Below, piece by piece: positions 24,818-33,683 of a stretch of DNA of 64,000 nt; the stretch's first letter is position 1, and the number at the start of each line of letters is the position of its first letter. A program made the position numbers and the translations under genes. The stretch covers positions 8,476 through 72,475 of the forward strand of contig UQDG01000014.1 in the NCBI GenBank assembly GCA_900539695.1. Reading direction: 5' to 3'. The stretch comes from an uncultured Oscillospiraceae bacterium. Lineage in GTDB: Bacteria > Bacillota > Clostridia > Oscillospirales > Ruminococcaceae. The notes beneath the pieces were generated by a model that was given only the letters and a program-made list of their open reading frames with translations, had not been told where the DNA came from and ran no database searches.

Positions 24818-26047
24818 TTATCCCTGCACCAGCACCACACTTACATCATTTACATTGGTGCCGGTGGGGCCGGTGACCAGCAGCCCGCCCACTGCCTGCA
24901 AGGCGTGGTAGGCGTCGTTATCTGCCAGCACGGCAGGCACAGTTAGGCCGTAGGCGGTCAGGGCGGCATCCGTATCGCCGTCCGTGTAGCCGCCCGCCGC
25001 ATCGGTGGGGCCGTCGGTGCCGTCACTGCCCACCGAGAAAACGCAGGCATTCAGCCCTGCCAGCGCAGGGGCGGCGGCCAGCGCCAATTCCTGGTTGCGA
25101 CCGCCCAGGCCGTGGCCCGTCAGGTGTACCACGGTCTCGCCGCCCGCCAGAAAGGCCAGCTTTTGCCCCTGCCCGGCGTGGCTTTGGGCGATGCTGCCCA
25201 AAAAACGCCCTGCCTCCCGGGCTTCGCAGTTCAGCCGGTCGGTCAGCAGCACGGGGGTGTAGCCCGCTTTGCGGCAGGCATCCGCCGCAGCGGCGCACAG
25301 TTCCCGCACGCTGCCGGTGATTTTGGTGGTCACATTGTCCAGCGCTTTGGGTGTTTCCTGCTCCAGAAGCGCCGCAGCCGCCGGGGAAAGCTTTAACCCA
25401 TACCGTGCGGCGATAGCCTTGGCCTCGGCGCAGGTGGAGCTGTCCGGGCAGGCGGGGCCGCTGGCGATCATATCCAGCGGGTCGCCCAAAATATCGCTGA
25501 GCACGATGCTGTACACCTGCGCAGGGGCGCAGGCCAGCGCGAACCGTCCGCCCTTGACGCCGGACAGGCGCTTGCGGATGGTGTTCATCTCCACAATATC
25601 CGCGCCGCTGGCCAGCAGCTGGGACGTGATGTCCTGCAATTCCGCGCCAGGGATCAGCGGCTTTTCCAATAGGGCACTGCCGCCGCCGGAGAGCAAAAAC
25701 AGCACAGCATCCTGCGCGGTCAGCCCATGCACCAGCGCCAGCGCCTTTTCGGTAGCGGCAAAGCCTGCTTCGTCGGGCACCGGGTGGGCGGCTTCATAGC
25801 AGGTCACGCCGGGAATCTCGCCTTTCAAGTGGCCGTATTTGGTAATGACCACGCCGCCGGCCGGCCGGCCCAGCACTTCTACGGCGGCATGGGCCATCTG
25901 CCAGGCGGCCTTGCCCGCGGCTGCCAAAAACACCCGCCCCGCCGGGGCAAAGCCCTGCAATGCGCGGCGCACCGCTTCATCCGGCAGCACGGCGTGAATG
26001 CTGGCAGTTACAATCGTTTCAGCTTGGGCACGCAGGGTGGTATTCAT
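24818..26047 (-). CDS. Glycerate 2-kinase family protein (GckA/TtuD, MOFRL type)
   Basis: A 409-residue kinase of the class II glycerate kinase family. The N-terminal domain has AAGKAAWQMA and the loop LLSGGGSALLEKP; the C-terminal MOFRL domain has LAGGETVVHLTGHGLGGRNQ and SVGSDGTDGPTDAAGG. The family phosphorylates glycerate to 2-phosphoglycerate, feeding glycolysis. AAAAGGAG precedes the ATG. The upstream minus-strand gene, 15 bp away, is a broken DapA-family aldolase. Together they once may have formed a sugar-acid route in which the aldolase released pyruvate plus a glycerate precursor, which is inference. Confidence 0.92.
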   Translation of the reverse strand: MNTTLRAQAETIVTASIHAVLPDEAVRRALQGFAPAGRVFLAAAGKAAWQMAHAAVEVLGRPAGGVVITKYGHLKGEIPGVTCYEAAHPVPDEAGFAATEKALALVHGLTAQDAVLFLLSGGGSALLEKPLIPGAELQDITSQLLASGADIVEMNTIRKRLSGVKGGRFALACAPAQVYSIVLSDILGDPLDMIASGPACPDSSTCAEAKAIAARYGLKLSPAAAALLEQETPKALDNVTTKITGSVRELCAAAADACRKAGYTPVLLTDRLNCEAREAGRFLGSIAQSHAGQGQKLAFLAGGETVVHLTGHGLGGRNQELALAAAPALAGLNACVFSVGSDGTDGPTDAAGGYTDGDTDAALTAYGLTVPAVLADNDAYHALQAVGGLLVTGPTGTNVNDVSVVLVQG

Positions 26048-26062
26048 GGCAAAGACTCCTTT

Positions 26063-26571
26063 TTATAAAAGTCCGGCGGCGGTCATGGTACGCACAAACC
26101 CGTCCCGGGCGGCACCCGCCGGGGTAGTCAGCGTGTAGCCGACCCGTCCGGGATTATTATACAGCAATACCGGTGTATCGGGAATCCTCCCGGCAATGGT
26201 TTTAAAGTGGAGAAACAGCTCATCGTGGGTCGGCTTCAAGAACATGGGCTGCAGCACGCTGACCGCCGCCGTGCCGTTTGCCATGGCCATTTTGGCCAGG
26301 CGGCAGCACTTTTTGGCGTTGATGGCCCCGATGCCGAAGTAGACCGGCACACGCCCGGCGGTCCGGTCCACTATGATGCGCAGGCCGTGCTCCATCTCAT
26401 CCTCCTCCAGCATGTAGAACTCGCCGTTGGAGCCAAAGGTCAGGATGCCGGTGACGCCGCCCACGATGACGTAATCCACCTGGGCACGCTGTTTTTCTTC
26501 ATCAATCTTCTCGTCCTCATCCACAATGGTCAGGATCGGGACGACGACGCCCTTGACGAATCGGCGTTCAT
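26063..26571 (-). pseudogene. DapA-family aldolase pseudogene (frameshift and internal deletion)
   Basis: The sequence has the start of a dihydrodipicolinate synthase/N-acetylneuraminate lyase family protein: VKGVVVPILTIVDEDEK, then GGVTGILTFGSNGEFYMLEE and LLYNNPGRVGYTLT with the active-site Tyr. Directly after this the frame jumps to a typical family C-terminus (DGFVRTMTAAGLL). About 130-140 residues in the middle, including the Schiff-base Lys, are therefore missing. The likely original ATG (26569-26571) behind AGAGGGAA is one base out of frame, as if one G had been lost just after it. Both defects argue that it is dead. It precedes the glycerate kinase gene. Confidence 0.85.
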
Positions 26572-26690
26572 AGCGGTTCCCTCTTTTCAGCGGCCCAGCG
26601 TTTCAGCCCGGGTGCGGACTACACCAGCGCCGCCTGCAGGCCGCGGGCCTAAATCAGCTCGCAGCCATCATTTTGTAACCTTATCGCGCG

Positions 26691-26719
26691 TTGACAAGCT
26701 GCGTCGGTATGGGTATACT
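26691..26719 (+). promoter_or_regulatory. Near-perfect promoter facing the GltD-like fragment
   Basis: TTGACA, 17-bp spacer, TATACT, followed 19 bp later by AAAGGTGATAG and an ATG. Confidence 0.75.
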
Positions 26720-26738
26720 CGATACAGAAAGGTGATAG

Positions 26739-27218
26739 ATGGACGTGGCCCGTACCGCCCTGCGCAAGGGCGTGCGCCATGTCAGCGTGTTCTGCCGCCG
26801 CTACCAGACCGCCGCCAGCGTGCGTGAGGTGGACTACGCCAAGGCCGACGGCGTGGAGTTCTACTACGGCATGCGCCCCACCCGCATTACCGACGACGGC
26901 GTTTACTACAAGAAAGTGGAGATGGACGAGGAAGGCAACATTACCTCCACCAGCGAGGAGCAGTTCTTCCCCTGCTCCAGCGTCATCATTGCCATCAGCC
27001 AGGGCGCGCAGAACCGCATCGTCAGCACCACCACCGGCCTGGAGATGAGCAGCCACGGTCTGCTTGCCACCGACGAGCACGGCCACACCACCCGTGAGGG
27101 GATTTTTGCCAGCGGTGATGTGGTGCTGGGCGCACGGACCGTTGTGGAGGCTGTTAAATACTCTAAGCAGGTTGCCGAAGAAATGGATGAATATTTGACG
27201 AAACGCCGCGAGAAATAA
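26739..27218 (+). pseudogene. C-terminal fragment of a GltD-like FAD/NADPH oxidoreductase
   Basis: The 159 codons match only the C-terminal third of glutamate-synthase small-subunit-like enzymes. They begin in the middle of the NADPH Rossmann motif (the MDVARTALRKG that follows GGGNVA) and end with IFASGDVVLGARTVVEAVKYSKQ (quoted in part of the FAD-binding ATG motif). The FAD-binding N-terminus, iron-sulfur domain and glycine-rich part of the NADPH loop are all missing. The internal Met serves as a start behind AAAGGTG and a strong promoter, so a stable truncated protein might be made, but it cannot bind NADPH normally. A complete relative, nfnB, lies at 13557-14954. Confidence 0.8.
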
Positions 27219-27325
27219 TTTTTTGTTTGCGCTTTCGGTGTTCCGCCGCCCTGCGGCAGACACCTCGATATGAGGTGGTCGAATGGGCCAAAATGCTCTA
27301 CGGTTTATCCTCAATACGACATTAC

Positions 27326-27360
27326 AAAGGGGCGATGCAGTTCTCCGGCATCGCCCTTTT
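27326..27360 (+). terminator. Terminator after the GltD-like fragment
   Basis: AAAGGGGCGATGC and GCATCGCCCTTTT pair around a 9-base loop and end in a T-run. Confidence 0.8.
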
Positions 27361-27380
27361 GTGTTGTGTTATATGGAAAG

Positions 27381-27415
27381 TTTCTTTGCCTACTTTCTTT
27401 TCCAAAGAAAGTAGG
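27381..27415. repeat. AAAGAAAGTA palindrome family, copy 2
   Basis: TTTCTTTG precedes CCTACTTTCTTT-TCC-AAAGAAAGTAGG (27389-27415). It adjoins the 3' end of the aspartate dehydrogenase gene, where it could also serve as a hairpin terminator. Confidence 0.7.
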
Positions 27416-28210
27416 TCAAAACAGCACCACAGGGCTGGCGAGGTTTTGCAGAAGGGAGACGATGCTCCAGCCGGCGATCTCGGCGGTGCGGCTGTAGACG
27501 TCGGAGGTCACTTTCAGGCCGTCGGTCTCCATGGTGATGCAGTGGTCGTCACCGGCAAAGCCTTCCACGCTGGTAATTTTTGCACCCATGGCGTCGGGGC
27601 CGATGCTGGCCAGGGCGGCGGCGACCGCCACGTTCACCTTCGTGGGCAATACCTGGATGGCCTCGGCAGCGGTGCCGGCCAGCACCGTCCTTTCTGGCGT
27701 GGTCATCAGCTCTTCGGTGAACAGCGGCGTGTTTTTCAGTGACGCCGGGCCTTTGTGGGTGTGGATCTCGGCGGTGATGGGCTGGTTCTTCGCCTTGGCC
27801 ATCAGGGCCACCGTGTGCAGCACATCAAAGCCGCCCACTGCGCCGTGGGGCAGGTAGATGCGCCCGCCGTGGGCCTTGGCCGCGGCGCAGGCCTTGGCGT
27901 AAAAATCGGCATCCGCAAAAGCGCCGATGCTGATGGGGATAAAGCCCAGCCCGGCTTCCAGCACCGGCAGGCAGCTTTCTTTGGCCACCTGCACGGCAGC
28001 GGTCTCCACCACGTAATCCGGTTTCTGGGCCAGCACCTCGTCCAAGGTGACGCAGGCCGCGCCGCCCGCTTTGGCGCACAGGGCCTCGGCGTCCGGCAGC
28101 TTGCGGCTCATCGCTGCACAGAGGGTATAATCCGGCAGCAGGCCGCTGGCAATGGCATCGGCCACGATGCTGCCCAGCTGGCCGCAGCCCAAAATCGCAA
28201 TTTTCTTCAT
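27416..28210 (-). CDS. L-aspartate dehydrogenase-like protein
   Basis: A 264-residue protein with the N-terminal Rossmann motif AILGCGQLGSIVADAI and the aspartate dehydrogenase C-terminal domain, recognisable by GGRIYLPHGAVGGFD and by HKGPASLKNTP. The family converts L-aspartate to iminoaspartate/oxaloacetate with NAD(P)+, in some species feeding NAD biosynthesis. No nadA or nadC lies nearby. The ATG at 28210 has AAGGAG 9 bp upstream; the frame is open 11 codons further without a ribosome site. Transcribed alone on the minus strand. Other imine or amine dehydrogenase functions are possible. Confidence 0.83.
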   Translation of the reverse strand: MKKIAILGCGQLGSIVADAIASGLLPDYTLCAAMSRKLPDAEALCAKAGGAACVTLDEVLAQKPDYVVETAAVQVAKESCLPVLEAGLGFIPISIGAFADADFYAKACAAAKAHGGRIYLPHGAVGGFDVLHTVALMAKAKNQPITAEIHTHKGPASLKNTPLFTEELMTTPERTVLAGTAAEAIQVLPTKVNVAVAAALASIGPDAMGAKITSVEGFAGDDHCITMETDGLKVTSDVYSRTAEIAGWSIVSLLQNLASPVVLF

Positions 28211-28320
28211 AGGGGCACACTCCTTCTTGCTTGTTGCGCCCATTGTAGCATACGGTGCGCAAAAAGAAAACCGGGACGCGGCAAAACGTCCCGGTTTATT
28301 TTTTGCGGCTTTTACAGCGG

Positions 28321-29445
28321 TTACAGAATCTGGCCGTGGCGCACCACTGTCTGGATGTTCAGCTGGTCGTCCACCAGTACCACGTTGCCCCAGCGGCCTG
28401 CTTCCAGGCTACCATAGTCGGCATCGACACCGATGCTGCGGGCGGGGTTGAGGGTGGCGGCGCGGACGGCGCTTTCCAGCGGCACGCCCATCTCCTGCAC
28501 CGCACGCTTCATGCAGTCAAACAGGCAGGTGGCGCTGCCGGCGATGGTGCCCTCCTGCTCGGTCAGGGTGGCGCGGCGGCCGTGCACGGTGACGGCCTGA
28601 CCACCCAGGCTGTACTGGCCGTCGGGCAGACCACAGGCCATCATGCTATCAGCAATCAGAATCACGTGGTCGTCGCCGAAGGTGTTGAAGGTAAAGCGCA
28701 CCACGGCGGGGTGGATGTGCACGTTGTCGGTGATCAGCTCGACCTCGGCACCCTCCTCCAGCGCGGCGATAATGGGGCCGGGGGCGCGGTGGGTGATGCC
28801 CGGCATGGCGTTGTACAGGTGGGTCATGTGGGTGGCACCGGCGGCAAAGGCTTCTTTGGCGGTGTCATAGTCGGTGCAGGTGTGGGCAATGGAAATACGC
28901 ACCTCATCGTGACATTCCTTGATGAAGTCCATGTTGCCCGGCTCCTCGGGGGCGACGTCCACCAGCTTGATCAGCCCACCGCTGCGGGCCTGCAGTCGGC
29001 GGAACATATCGGCGTTGGCGGCCATCACGTACTTGGGGTTCTGGGCGCCCACCTTTTTGGGGCTGATGTAGGGACCTTCCATGTTGATGCCGACCAGATC
29101 CGCGCCGTGCTCATTTTTATGGGCCACAGCCACATCCATGATGCCGTTCAGGATCTCTTCGCTGAAGGTCATCGTGGCGGGGCAGATGGCCAGCACACCT
29201 TTGCTGGCCTCGAAATCGGCAATGGCCTGCAGACCTGCTTCGTCGGCATCGCAGAAGTCATGGCCGACAGCACCGTGGAAGTGGATGTCCACAAGGCCGG
29301 GCAGGGCGTAGCTGCCCTTGGCGTCCAGCACTTCCTCGTTCTCCTGCGGGGCGGCACCGAAGACGATGCGGCCATCGCGGATCACCAGGTCTTTTTCCAC
29401 AAAACGGCAGCCATCCGTAAAAACTTTGGCATTTTTGATAATCAT
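28321..29445 (-). CDS. nagA: N-acetylglucosamine-6-phosphate deacetylase
   Basis: A 374-residue amidohydrolase. Metal and substrate motifs are visible: DIHFHGAVGHD, MEGPYISPKKVGAQN with the metal Glu, a His in ISIAHTCTDYDTA, then THLYNAMPGITHRAPG, and the catalytic Asp in LIADSMMACG. NagA removes acetate from GlcNAc-6-P to give glucosamine-6-P in the cytoplasm. It lies 19 bp downstream of nagB and not far from the GlcNAc PTS gene, giving a complete route into glycolysis. Length is normal for the family. Confidence 0.95.
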   Translation of the reverse strand: MIIKNAKVFTDGCRFVEKDLVIRDGRIVFGAAPQENEEVLDAKGSYALPGLVDIHFHGAVGHDFCDADEAGLQAIADFEASKGVLAICPATMTFSEEILNGIMDVAVAHKNEHGADLVGINMEGPYISPKKVGAQNPKYVMAANADMFRRLQARSGGLIKLVDVAPEEPGNMDFIKECHDEVRISIAHTCTDYDTAKEAFAAGATHMTHLYNAMPGITHRAPGPIIAALEEGAEVELITDNVHIHPAVVRFTFNTFGDDHVILIADSMMACGLPDGQYSLGGQAVTVHGRRATLTEQEGTIAGSATCLFDCMKRAVQEMGVPLESAVRAATLNPARSIGVDADYGSLEAGRWGNVVLVDDQLNIQTVVRHGQIL

Positions 29446-29464
29446 AACGGAAAACCTCCTGCCA

Positions 29465-30193
29465 TCAGATCAGGCTGAATGCTTCCTCATCGCCGACCAG
29501 GATAAAGTCGGGGTGCATCTGCAGGATGCTGGCGGGCACTTCGGGAGTGACGGGGCCGAAGAAGGCTTTCTTCACGATTTCAGCCTTGCCCTTGCCGTTG
29601 ACGACCATCAGCACCTTGCGGGCCTGCATGATGGTCTTGATGCCCATGGTGTAGGCCTGTTTGGGGACCAGGTCCTCGTTGCCGTCAAAGAAGCGCTTGT
29701 TGGCCTCGATGGTCTCGGGCTTCAGGTCGACGCAGTGGGTGCCCAGCTCGAAGGCCTCGCCCGGCTCGTTGAAACCGATGTGGCCGTCGTGGCCGATGCC
29801 CAGCAGCTGCAGGTCGACACCGCCGACGCTCTTGATGACAGCGTCATAGCGGGCGCACTCGCCCTCGGCATCCATGTTGGTACCGTCGGGCAGGTTGATG
29901 GCTTCGGGGCGGATGTTGACCAGGTCGAACAGGTTGCGGTGCATGAAGCTCCAGTAGCTTTCGGGATGCTCCTTGGGCAGGCCGCGGTACTCGTCCAGGT
30001 TGACGCTGGTGACCTCGGAAAAGTCCAGGTCGCCCTTGTTGTACCACTCGACCAGCTGTTTATAGGTACCCACGGGGGTACCGCCGGTGGCCAGGCCCAG
30101 CACGCAGTTGGGTTTCATGATGACCTGAGCCGAGATGATGTTGGCAGCCTTGCGGGACATGTCATAGTAGTCTTTCGCGCGGATGATTTTCAT
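29465..30193 (-). CDS. nagB: Glucosamine-6-phosphate deaminase
   Basis: A 242-residue NagB protein. The phosphate-binding loop is LGLATGGTPVGTYKQL, the active-site region NLDEYRGLPKEHPESY, and the catalytic His lies in GIGHDGHIGFNEPGEAF. It turns glucosamine-6-P into fructose-6-P and ammonia. It is shorter at the C-terminus than the E. coli enzyme and lacks the allosteric tail, as in B. subtilis NagB. AGGAGG precedes the ATG. It is the first gene of the nagBA pair, with a promoter about 60 bp upstream. Its regulator (NagR/GntR type) is not in the window. Confidence 0.96.
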   Translation of the reverse strand: MKIIRAKDYYDMSRKAANIISAQVIMKPNCVLGLATGGTPVGTYKQLVEWYNKGDLDFSEVTSVNLDEYRGLPKEHPESYWSFMHRNLFDLVNIRPEAINLPDGTNMDAEGECARYDAVIKSVGGVDLQLLGIGHDGHIGFNEPGEAFELGTHCVDLKPETIEANKRFFDGNEDLVPKQAYTMGIKTIMQARKVLMVVNGKGKAEIVKKAFFGPVTPEVPASILQMHPDFILVGDEEAFSLI

Positions 30194-30253
30194 AGAGATT
30201 TCCTCCTAATTATTGGGGCGGGCCGGTGGGGCCGCCGTTTCTCCTTACCTTGT

Positions 30254-30282
30254 ATTATACCACAATACCGTTTTAGAAAAAG
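30254..30282 (-). promoter_or_regulatory. Promoter of nagBA
   Basis: Minus strand TATAAT (30254-30259) with an extended TG-like context (GTGGTATAAT). The -35 region, 17 bp further, is CTTTTT and weak, which fits a regulated promoter. Confidence 0.5.
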
Positions 30283-30456
30283 CAGATAAATGTGAATTTT
30301 ATATCAAAATCCGAGCAATTTTGTGCAAGCTCCAGGCAACATTTCATAAAAAGCGCCGGGGGCAGGCGTTCAGCCCGCCCCCGGCGGAAGATATGCGGTT
30401 TAGATAAAGGGAACCAGAACCTTTACCAAGGGGCACTGTAAGCGATCACGCAAGGC

Positions 30457-31926
30457 TTACAGCATTTTCTTCAGTTCGTCGTACACAAACTGAACCTTGG
30501 GGCCGATAACGACCTGGCAGGCAGTCTTGCTGGGACGGATGACACCAGCGGCGCCAGCCTTCTTAACAGCCTTCTCATCAACGGCGGTGTGGTCCTTGAT
30601 TTCGAAGCGCAGGCGGGTAGCGCAGTAGTCAACGTTGGCAACGTTGCCCTTGCCGCCGACAGCAGCCAGAACGCCCTTGGCGATGGCAGTGTAGTCGTTG
30701 TTGGCCAGGGTGATGTTGGCCTCAGCGGCTTCCTCGTCCTCGTCCTCACGGCCGGGGGTCTTCAGGTCGAACTTGGTGATGGCGAAACGGAACACCAGGT
30801 AGAACACGACGAAAGCAGCAATGCCCAGAGGAATGATCATCCAGGTGTTAGCATGTGCGGGCAGGCTGGCGGAGAAGACCAGGTCAGTAGCACCGGCGGA
30901 GAAGCAGAAGCCTGCGCGGAAGCCGGAGTAGTAGGTGATGATGGTGAAGATGCCGTACAGAGCGGCGTAGACGATGTACAGAGGGAAGCAGAGGAACATG
31001 AAGCCGAACTCGAAGGGCTCGGTAACGCCGCAGACGAAAGCGCAGATAGCAGCGGAAACGACCAGGCCGATAGCAGCCTTCTTGTTCTTAGCAGTCTGGA
31101 CCATGGCCAGAGCAGCACCGGCAATACCGAACATCATGCAGGGGAAGAAGCCGGACATGTACATACCGAGGCTCCAGCCCACATCAGCGGAGGTGTCGCC
31201 AGCCCAGTAGTGGCTCAGGTCGCCCAGGCCGATGGTATCAAACCAGAACACGTTGTTCAGGGCGTGATGCAGGCCGGTGGGGATCAGCAGACGGTTCAGG
31301 AAAGCGTAGATGCCGGCGCCAACGCCGTCCATCTTGGCAATGCCGTTGCCCAGAGCAACCAGAACGCCGAAGATGACAGGCCAGACGAACAGCAGAACGA
31401 CAGAAACAACGATGGAAACAACGGCAGTCACGATAGCAACGCTGCGCTTGCCGCTGAAGAACGCCAGCCAGTCAGGCAGCTGGGTGTTCTTGAACTTGTT
31501 GTAGCAGGCAGCACCGATGATGGCGGCCAGGATACCGATGAAGGAGTTGCCGGCGATCTTGCTGAAAGCAATGTAATCGACAGAGCCTTCTTCCAGGGTA
31601 CGGACAGCACCAACAACGCCGGGGCTGAGCAGCTGCTGCATCATCAGGAAGCTGACCAGGCCAGCCAGACCGGCCGTGCCGTCGTGGTCATCAGACAGAC
31701 CCACAGCAGCGCCGATGGCGAACAGCCAAGCCATGTTGTCGATCAAAGCGCCACCGGCCTTGATCAGCAGGAAACCAACGGTGTACGCAGCACCGGAGGT
31801 AGCACCCTCAGCGCCCATAACGGCGGGAGCGAGTGCGTAACCAATGCCCATCAGGATACCACAGACGGGCAACGCAGCTACGGGAAGCATTAACGCTTTG
31901 CCGAGCTTTTGCAGATACTTCATCAT
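30457..31926 (-). CDS. nagE: PTS N-acetylglucosamine-type EIICB component
   Basis: A 489-residue permease. Residues 1 to about 395 are the glucose-family EIIC membrane domain (start LQKLGKALMLPVAALPVCG; signature LLIPTGLHHALNN). A short acidic linker follows, then an EIIB domain with the phosphorylated Cys at about residue 435 in VDYCATRLRFEIKD. The sequence is closest to GlcNAc-type carriers, and nagB and nagA lie next to it. It imports GlcNAc as GlcNAc-6-P. No EIIA domain is attached or encoded nearby, so a separate glucose-type EIIA must supply phosphate. GGAGG lies 9 bp before the first of two adjacent ATGs. Confidence 0.92.
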   Translation of the reverse strand: MMKYLQKLGKALMLPVAALPVCGILMGIGYALAPAVMGAEGATSGAAYTVGFLLIKAGGALIDNMAWLFAIGAAVGLSDDHDGTAGLAGLVSFLMMQQLLSPGVVGAVRTLEEGSVDYIAFSKIAGNSFIGILAAIIGAACYNKFKNTQLPDWLAFFSGKRSVAIVTAVVSIVVSVVLLFVWPVIFGVLVALGNGIAKMDGVGAGIYAFLNRLLIPTGLHHALNNVFWFDTIGLGDLSHYWAGDTSADVGWSLGMYMSGFFPCMMFGIAGAALAMVQTAKNKKAAIGLVVSAAICAFVCGVTEPFEFGFMFLCFPLYIVYAALYGIFTIITYYSGFRAGFCFSAGATDLVFSASLPAHANTWMIIPLGIAAFVVFYLVFRFAITKFDLKTPGREDEDEEAAEANITLANNDYTAIAKGVLAAVGGKGNVANVDYCATRLRFEIKDHTAVDEKAVKKAGAAGVIRPSKTACQVVIGPKVQFVYDELKKML

Positions 31927-32231
31927 AAAAGCATTCCTCCAAAATATTTAAGTGGGGCTGATCTGGTTCCGCCAGCCGACCACTTTGTTAAATATATGTT
32001 AACACATTTTTACAAAAAAGAAAACCCCTTTTGTTAAAATTGCCGAAAAGACGAAAAACTCACACCATATTTGGATAATTTGTTAACAAAGAGAGGATTA
32101 TTGCCCAAAAATCGTAAGATATTTAACTTTTTATTGCCGTATTCCCGCGGCTTGCGAAAATTTCTTTCGCTTTACAGCGACGAAGCGACGAAGAGAAAAT
32201 TTCTTTAAAGCATTTTGCAGGGCCGCCGGGG
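31927..32231. other. AT-rich intergenic region upstream of nagE
   Basis: No gene. It contains several GTTAAC/GTTAACA motifs (near 31997-32004 and 32081-32087), which with AT-rich flanks could form the promoter and regulator sites for nagE. The part near the aminotransferase fragment holds a partial inverted repeat, GAAAATTTC twice around GCGACGAAGCGACGAAG. No site can be named with confidence. Confidence 0.4.
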
Positions 32232-32666
32232 GTGTTGATGAGGGGGCAGGTTGCAATAAAGACGCGTGATTACTATAAGGTCCACGACTTTTTGACCGTA
32301 GGCGCCGCCGCGCCCCTGCAGGAGGCTGTCATCCCCGGCCTGCGCTTTGGCCGGGACTATTACGATGAACTGCTGAAAACCTACACCCACAAGCGGGATT
32401 TGTTTGTGCAGGGCCTGGATGCCATCGGGCTGGAACACACCACGCCCCAGGGCGCGTACTACGTGCTGATGGACATTTCCCGCTACGGCTACAAGAGCGA
32501 CCTGGAATTCTGCGAGATGCTGGCCCGGGATGTGGGCGTAGGCGCAGTGCCCGGCTCCAGCTTCTTCCGCGAGGATGTGAACCACTTGATCCGCTTCCAT
32601 TTTGCGAAGAAGGATGAGACGCTGCATGAGGCGCTGAATCGGTTGGAAAAGTTGAAGAAGTTGTAA
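32232..32666 (+). pseudogene. C-terminal fragment of a class I/II PLP aminotransferase
   Basis: The 144 codons match the last third of class I aminotransferases: YYKVHDFLTVGAAAPLQEA, THKRDLFVQGLDAIGL, TPQGAYYVLMDIS and VPGSSFFRE, with the substrate-carboxylate Arg in IRFHF. The N-terminal two thirds, with the PLP lysine, are missing, and the frame begins abruptly with GTG-TTG-ATG without a clear ribosome site. It cannot be a working transaminase. The upstream junction lies close to a small inverted repeat, possibly marking the deletion. Confidence 0.85.
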
Positions 32667-32671
32667 CACAA

Positions 32672-32700
32672 TTGCGTATCCTGCCGAACCATGGTACAAT
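32672..32700 (+). promoter_or_regulatory. Promoter of the PfkB kinase gene
   Basis: TTGCGT, 17-bp spacer, TACAAT, 37 bp before the start codon. Confidence 0.6.
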
Positions 32701-32737
32701 ATGGGCAATCTCTTGGTATAGGAAAGGACTTTTTCGT

Positions 32738-33670
32738 ATGGGTATCGTAGTCATCGGTGCGGTGTTTGTGGATATTAAAGGCTATCCGCTATCCACCTAC
32801 ATCCCGGGCGGGCGCAACGCCGGTCGGGTCGAGCAGGTCCACGGCGGCGTCTGCCGCAATGTGGCCGAGGATATTGCCAATGTGGAGCTGCGCCCCACTT
32901 TCGTCAGCCTGGTGGATGACACCGGCTCCGGCCAGGACGTTATCGACAAGCTGGCCAAACATAAGGTGAACACCAAATACATCGAGAAAGTGCCCGACGG
33001 CATGGGCACCTGGCTGGCCGTGTTTGACAACGACGGCGACGTCTGCGCCGCCATCTCCAAGCGGCCGGACACCACCCCGCTGACCAGGCTGCTGGAGGAA
33101 AAAGGCGACGAAATTTTTGCCAACTGCGACGGCATCGCCTTTGAACTGGATCTGGAAAAGGACACCGTCAAGCAGATTTTGCGCTGCGCCAAAAAGTACA
33201 ACAAAAAGGTCTACGCCGCCATCTCCAACATGAGCATCGCCATGGAACGCCGCGCCTTTTTGCAGGAGATCGACTGCTTCGTCTGCAACCAGCAGGAGGC
33301 CGGGCTGCTCTTCTCCGACGAGTACGACCACATGGCCCCCGAGGAGATGTGCCGCACGCTGGCCGCTAACGTACACAGCGCCAACATTCCCTGCATGGTG
33401 GTGACCATGGGCGGCGAGGGCGCTGTATATGCGCGATCCAACGGCGAAAGCGGCGTTGTGCCCGCCAAAAAGGTGGATGTCATCGACACCACCGGCGCGG
33501 GGGACGCCTTCTTCGCCGGTACGGTCATTGGCCTGACCTACGGCAAGACACTGCCGGAAGCCTGCGAGATCGGCAGCCGTTTGGCGGCCTCGGTCATATG
33601 CACGGCCGAGAATGTCTGCCCCCGGTTCCGCCCGCTGGAGTTTGGGCTGAACATCCCCGTGGTGGACTAA
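32738..33670 (+). CDS. PfkB family carbohydrate kinase
   Basis: A 310-residue ribokinase-fold protein. The N-terminus VVIGAVFVDIKGYP and GRVEQVHGGVCRNVAEDIA contain the substrate-binding GG region; the C-terminal signature DTTGAGDAFFAG has the catalytic Asp. The pattern resembles pseudouridine kinase/ribokinase-like members (PsuK), which phosphorylate nucleosides or sugars at a primary hydroxyl. No psuG glycosidase gene is adjacent, so the substrate remains open. The ATG at 32738 has GGAAAGGA upstream. A 172-bp repeat element is inserted 10 bp after its stop codon. Confidence 0.88.
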   Translation: MGIVVIGAVFVDIKGYPLSTYIPGGRNAGRVEQVHGGVCRNVAEDIANVELRPTFVSLVDDTGSGQDVIDKLAKHKVNTKYIEKVPDGMGTWLAVFDNDGDVCAAISKRPDTTPLTRLLEEKGDEIFANCDGIAFELDLEKDTVKQILRCAKKYNKKVYAAISNMSIAMERRAFLQEIDCFVCNQQEAGLLFSDEYDHMAPEEMCRTLAANVHSANIPCMVVTMGGEGAVYARSNGESGVVPAKKVDVIDTTGAGDAFFAGTVIGLTYGKTLPEACEIGSRLAASVICTAENVCPRFRPLEFGLNIPVVD

Positions 33671-33683
33671 AACTAAAATTTAA

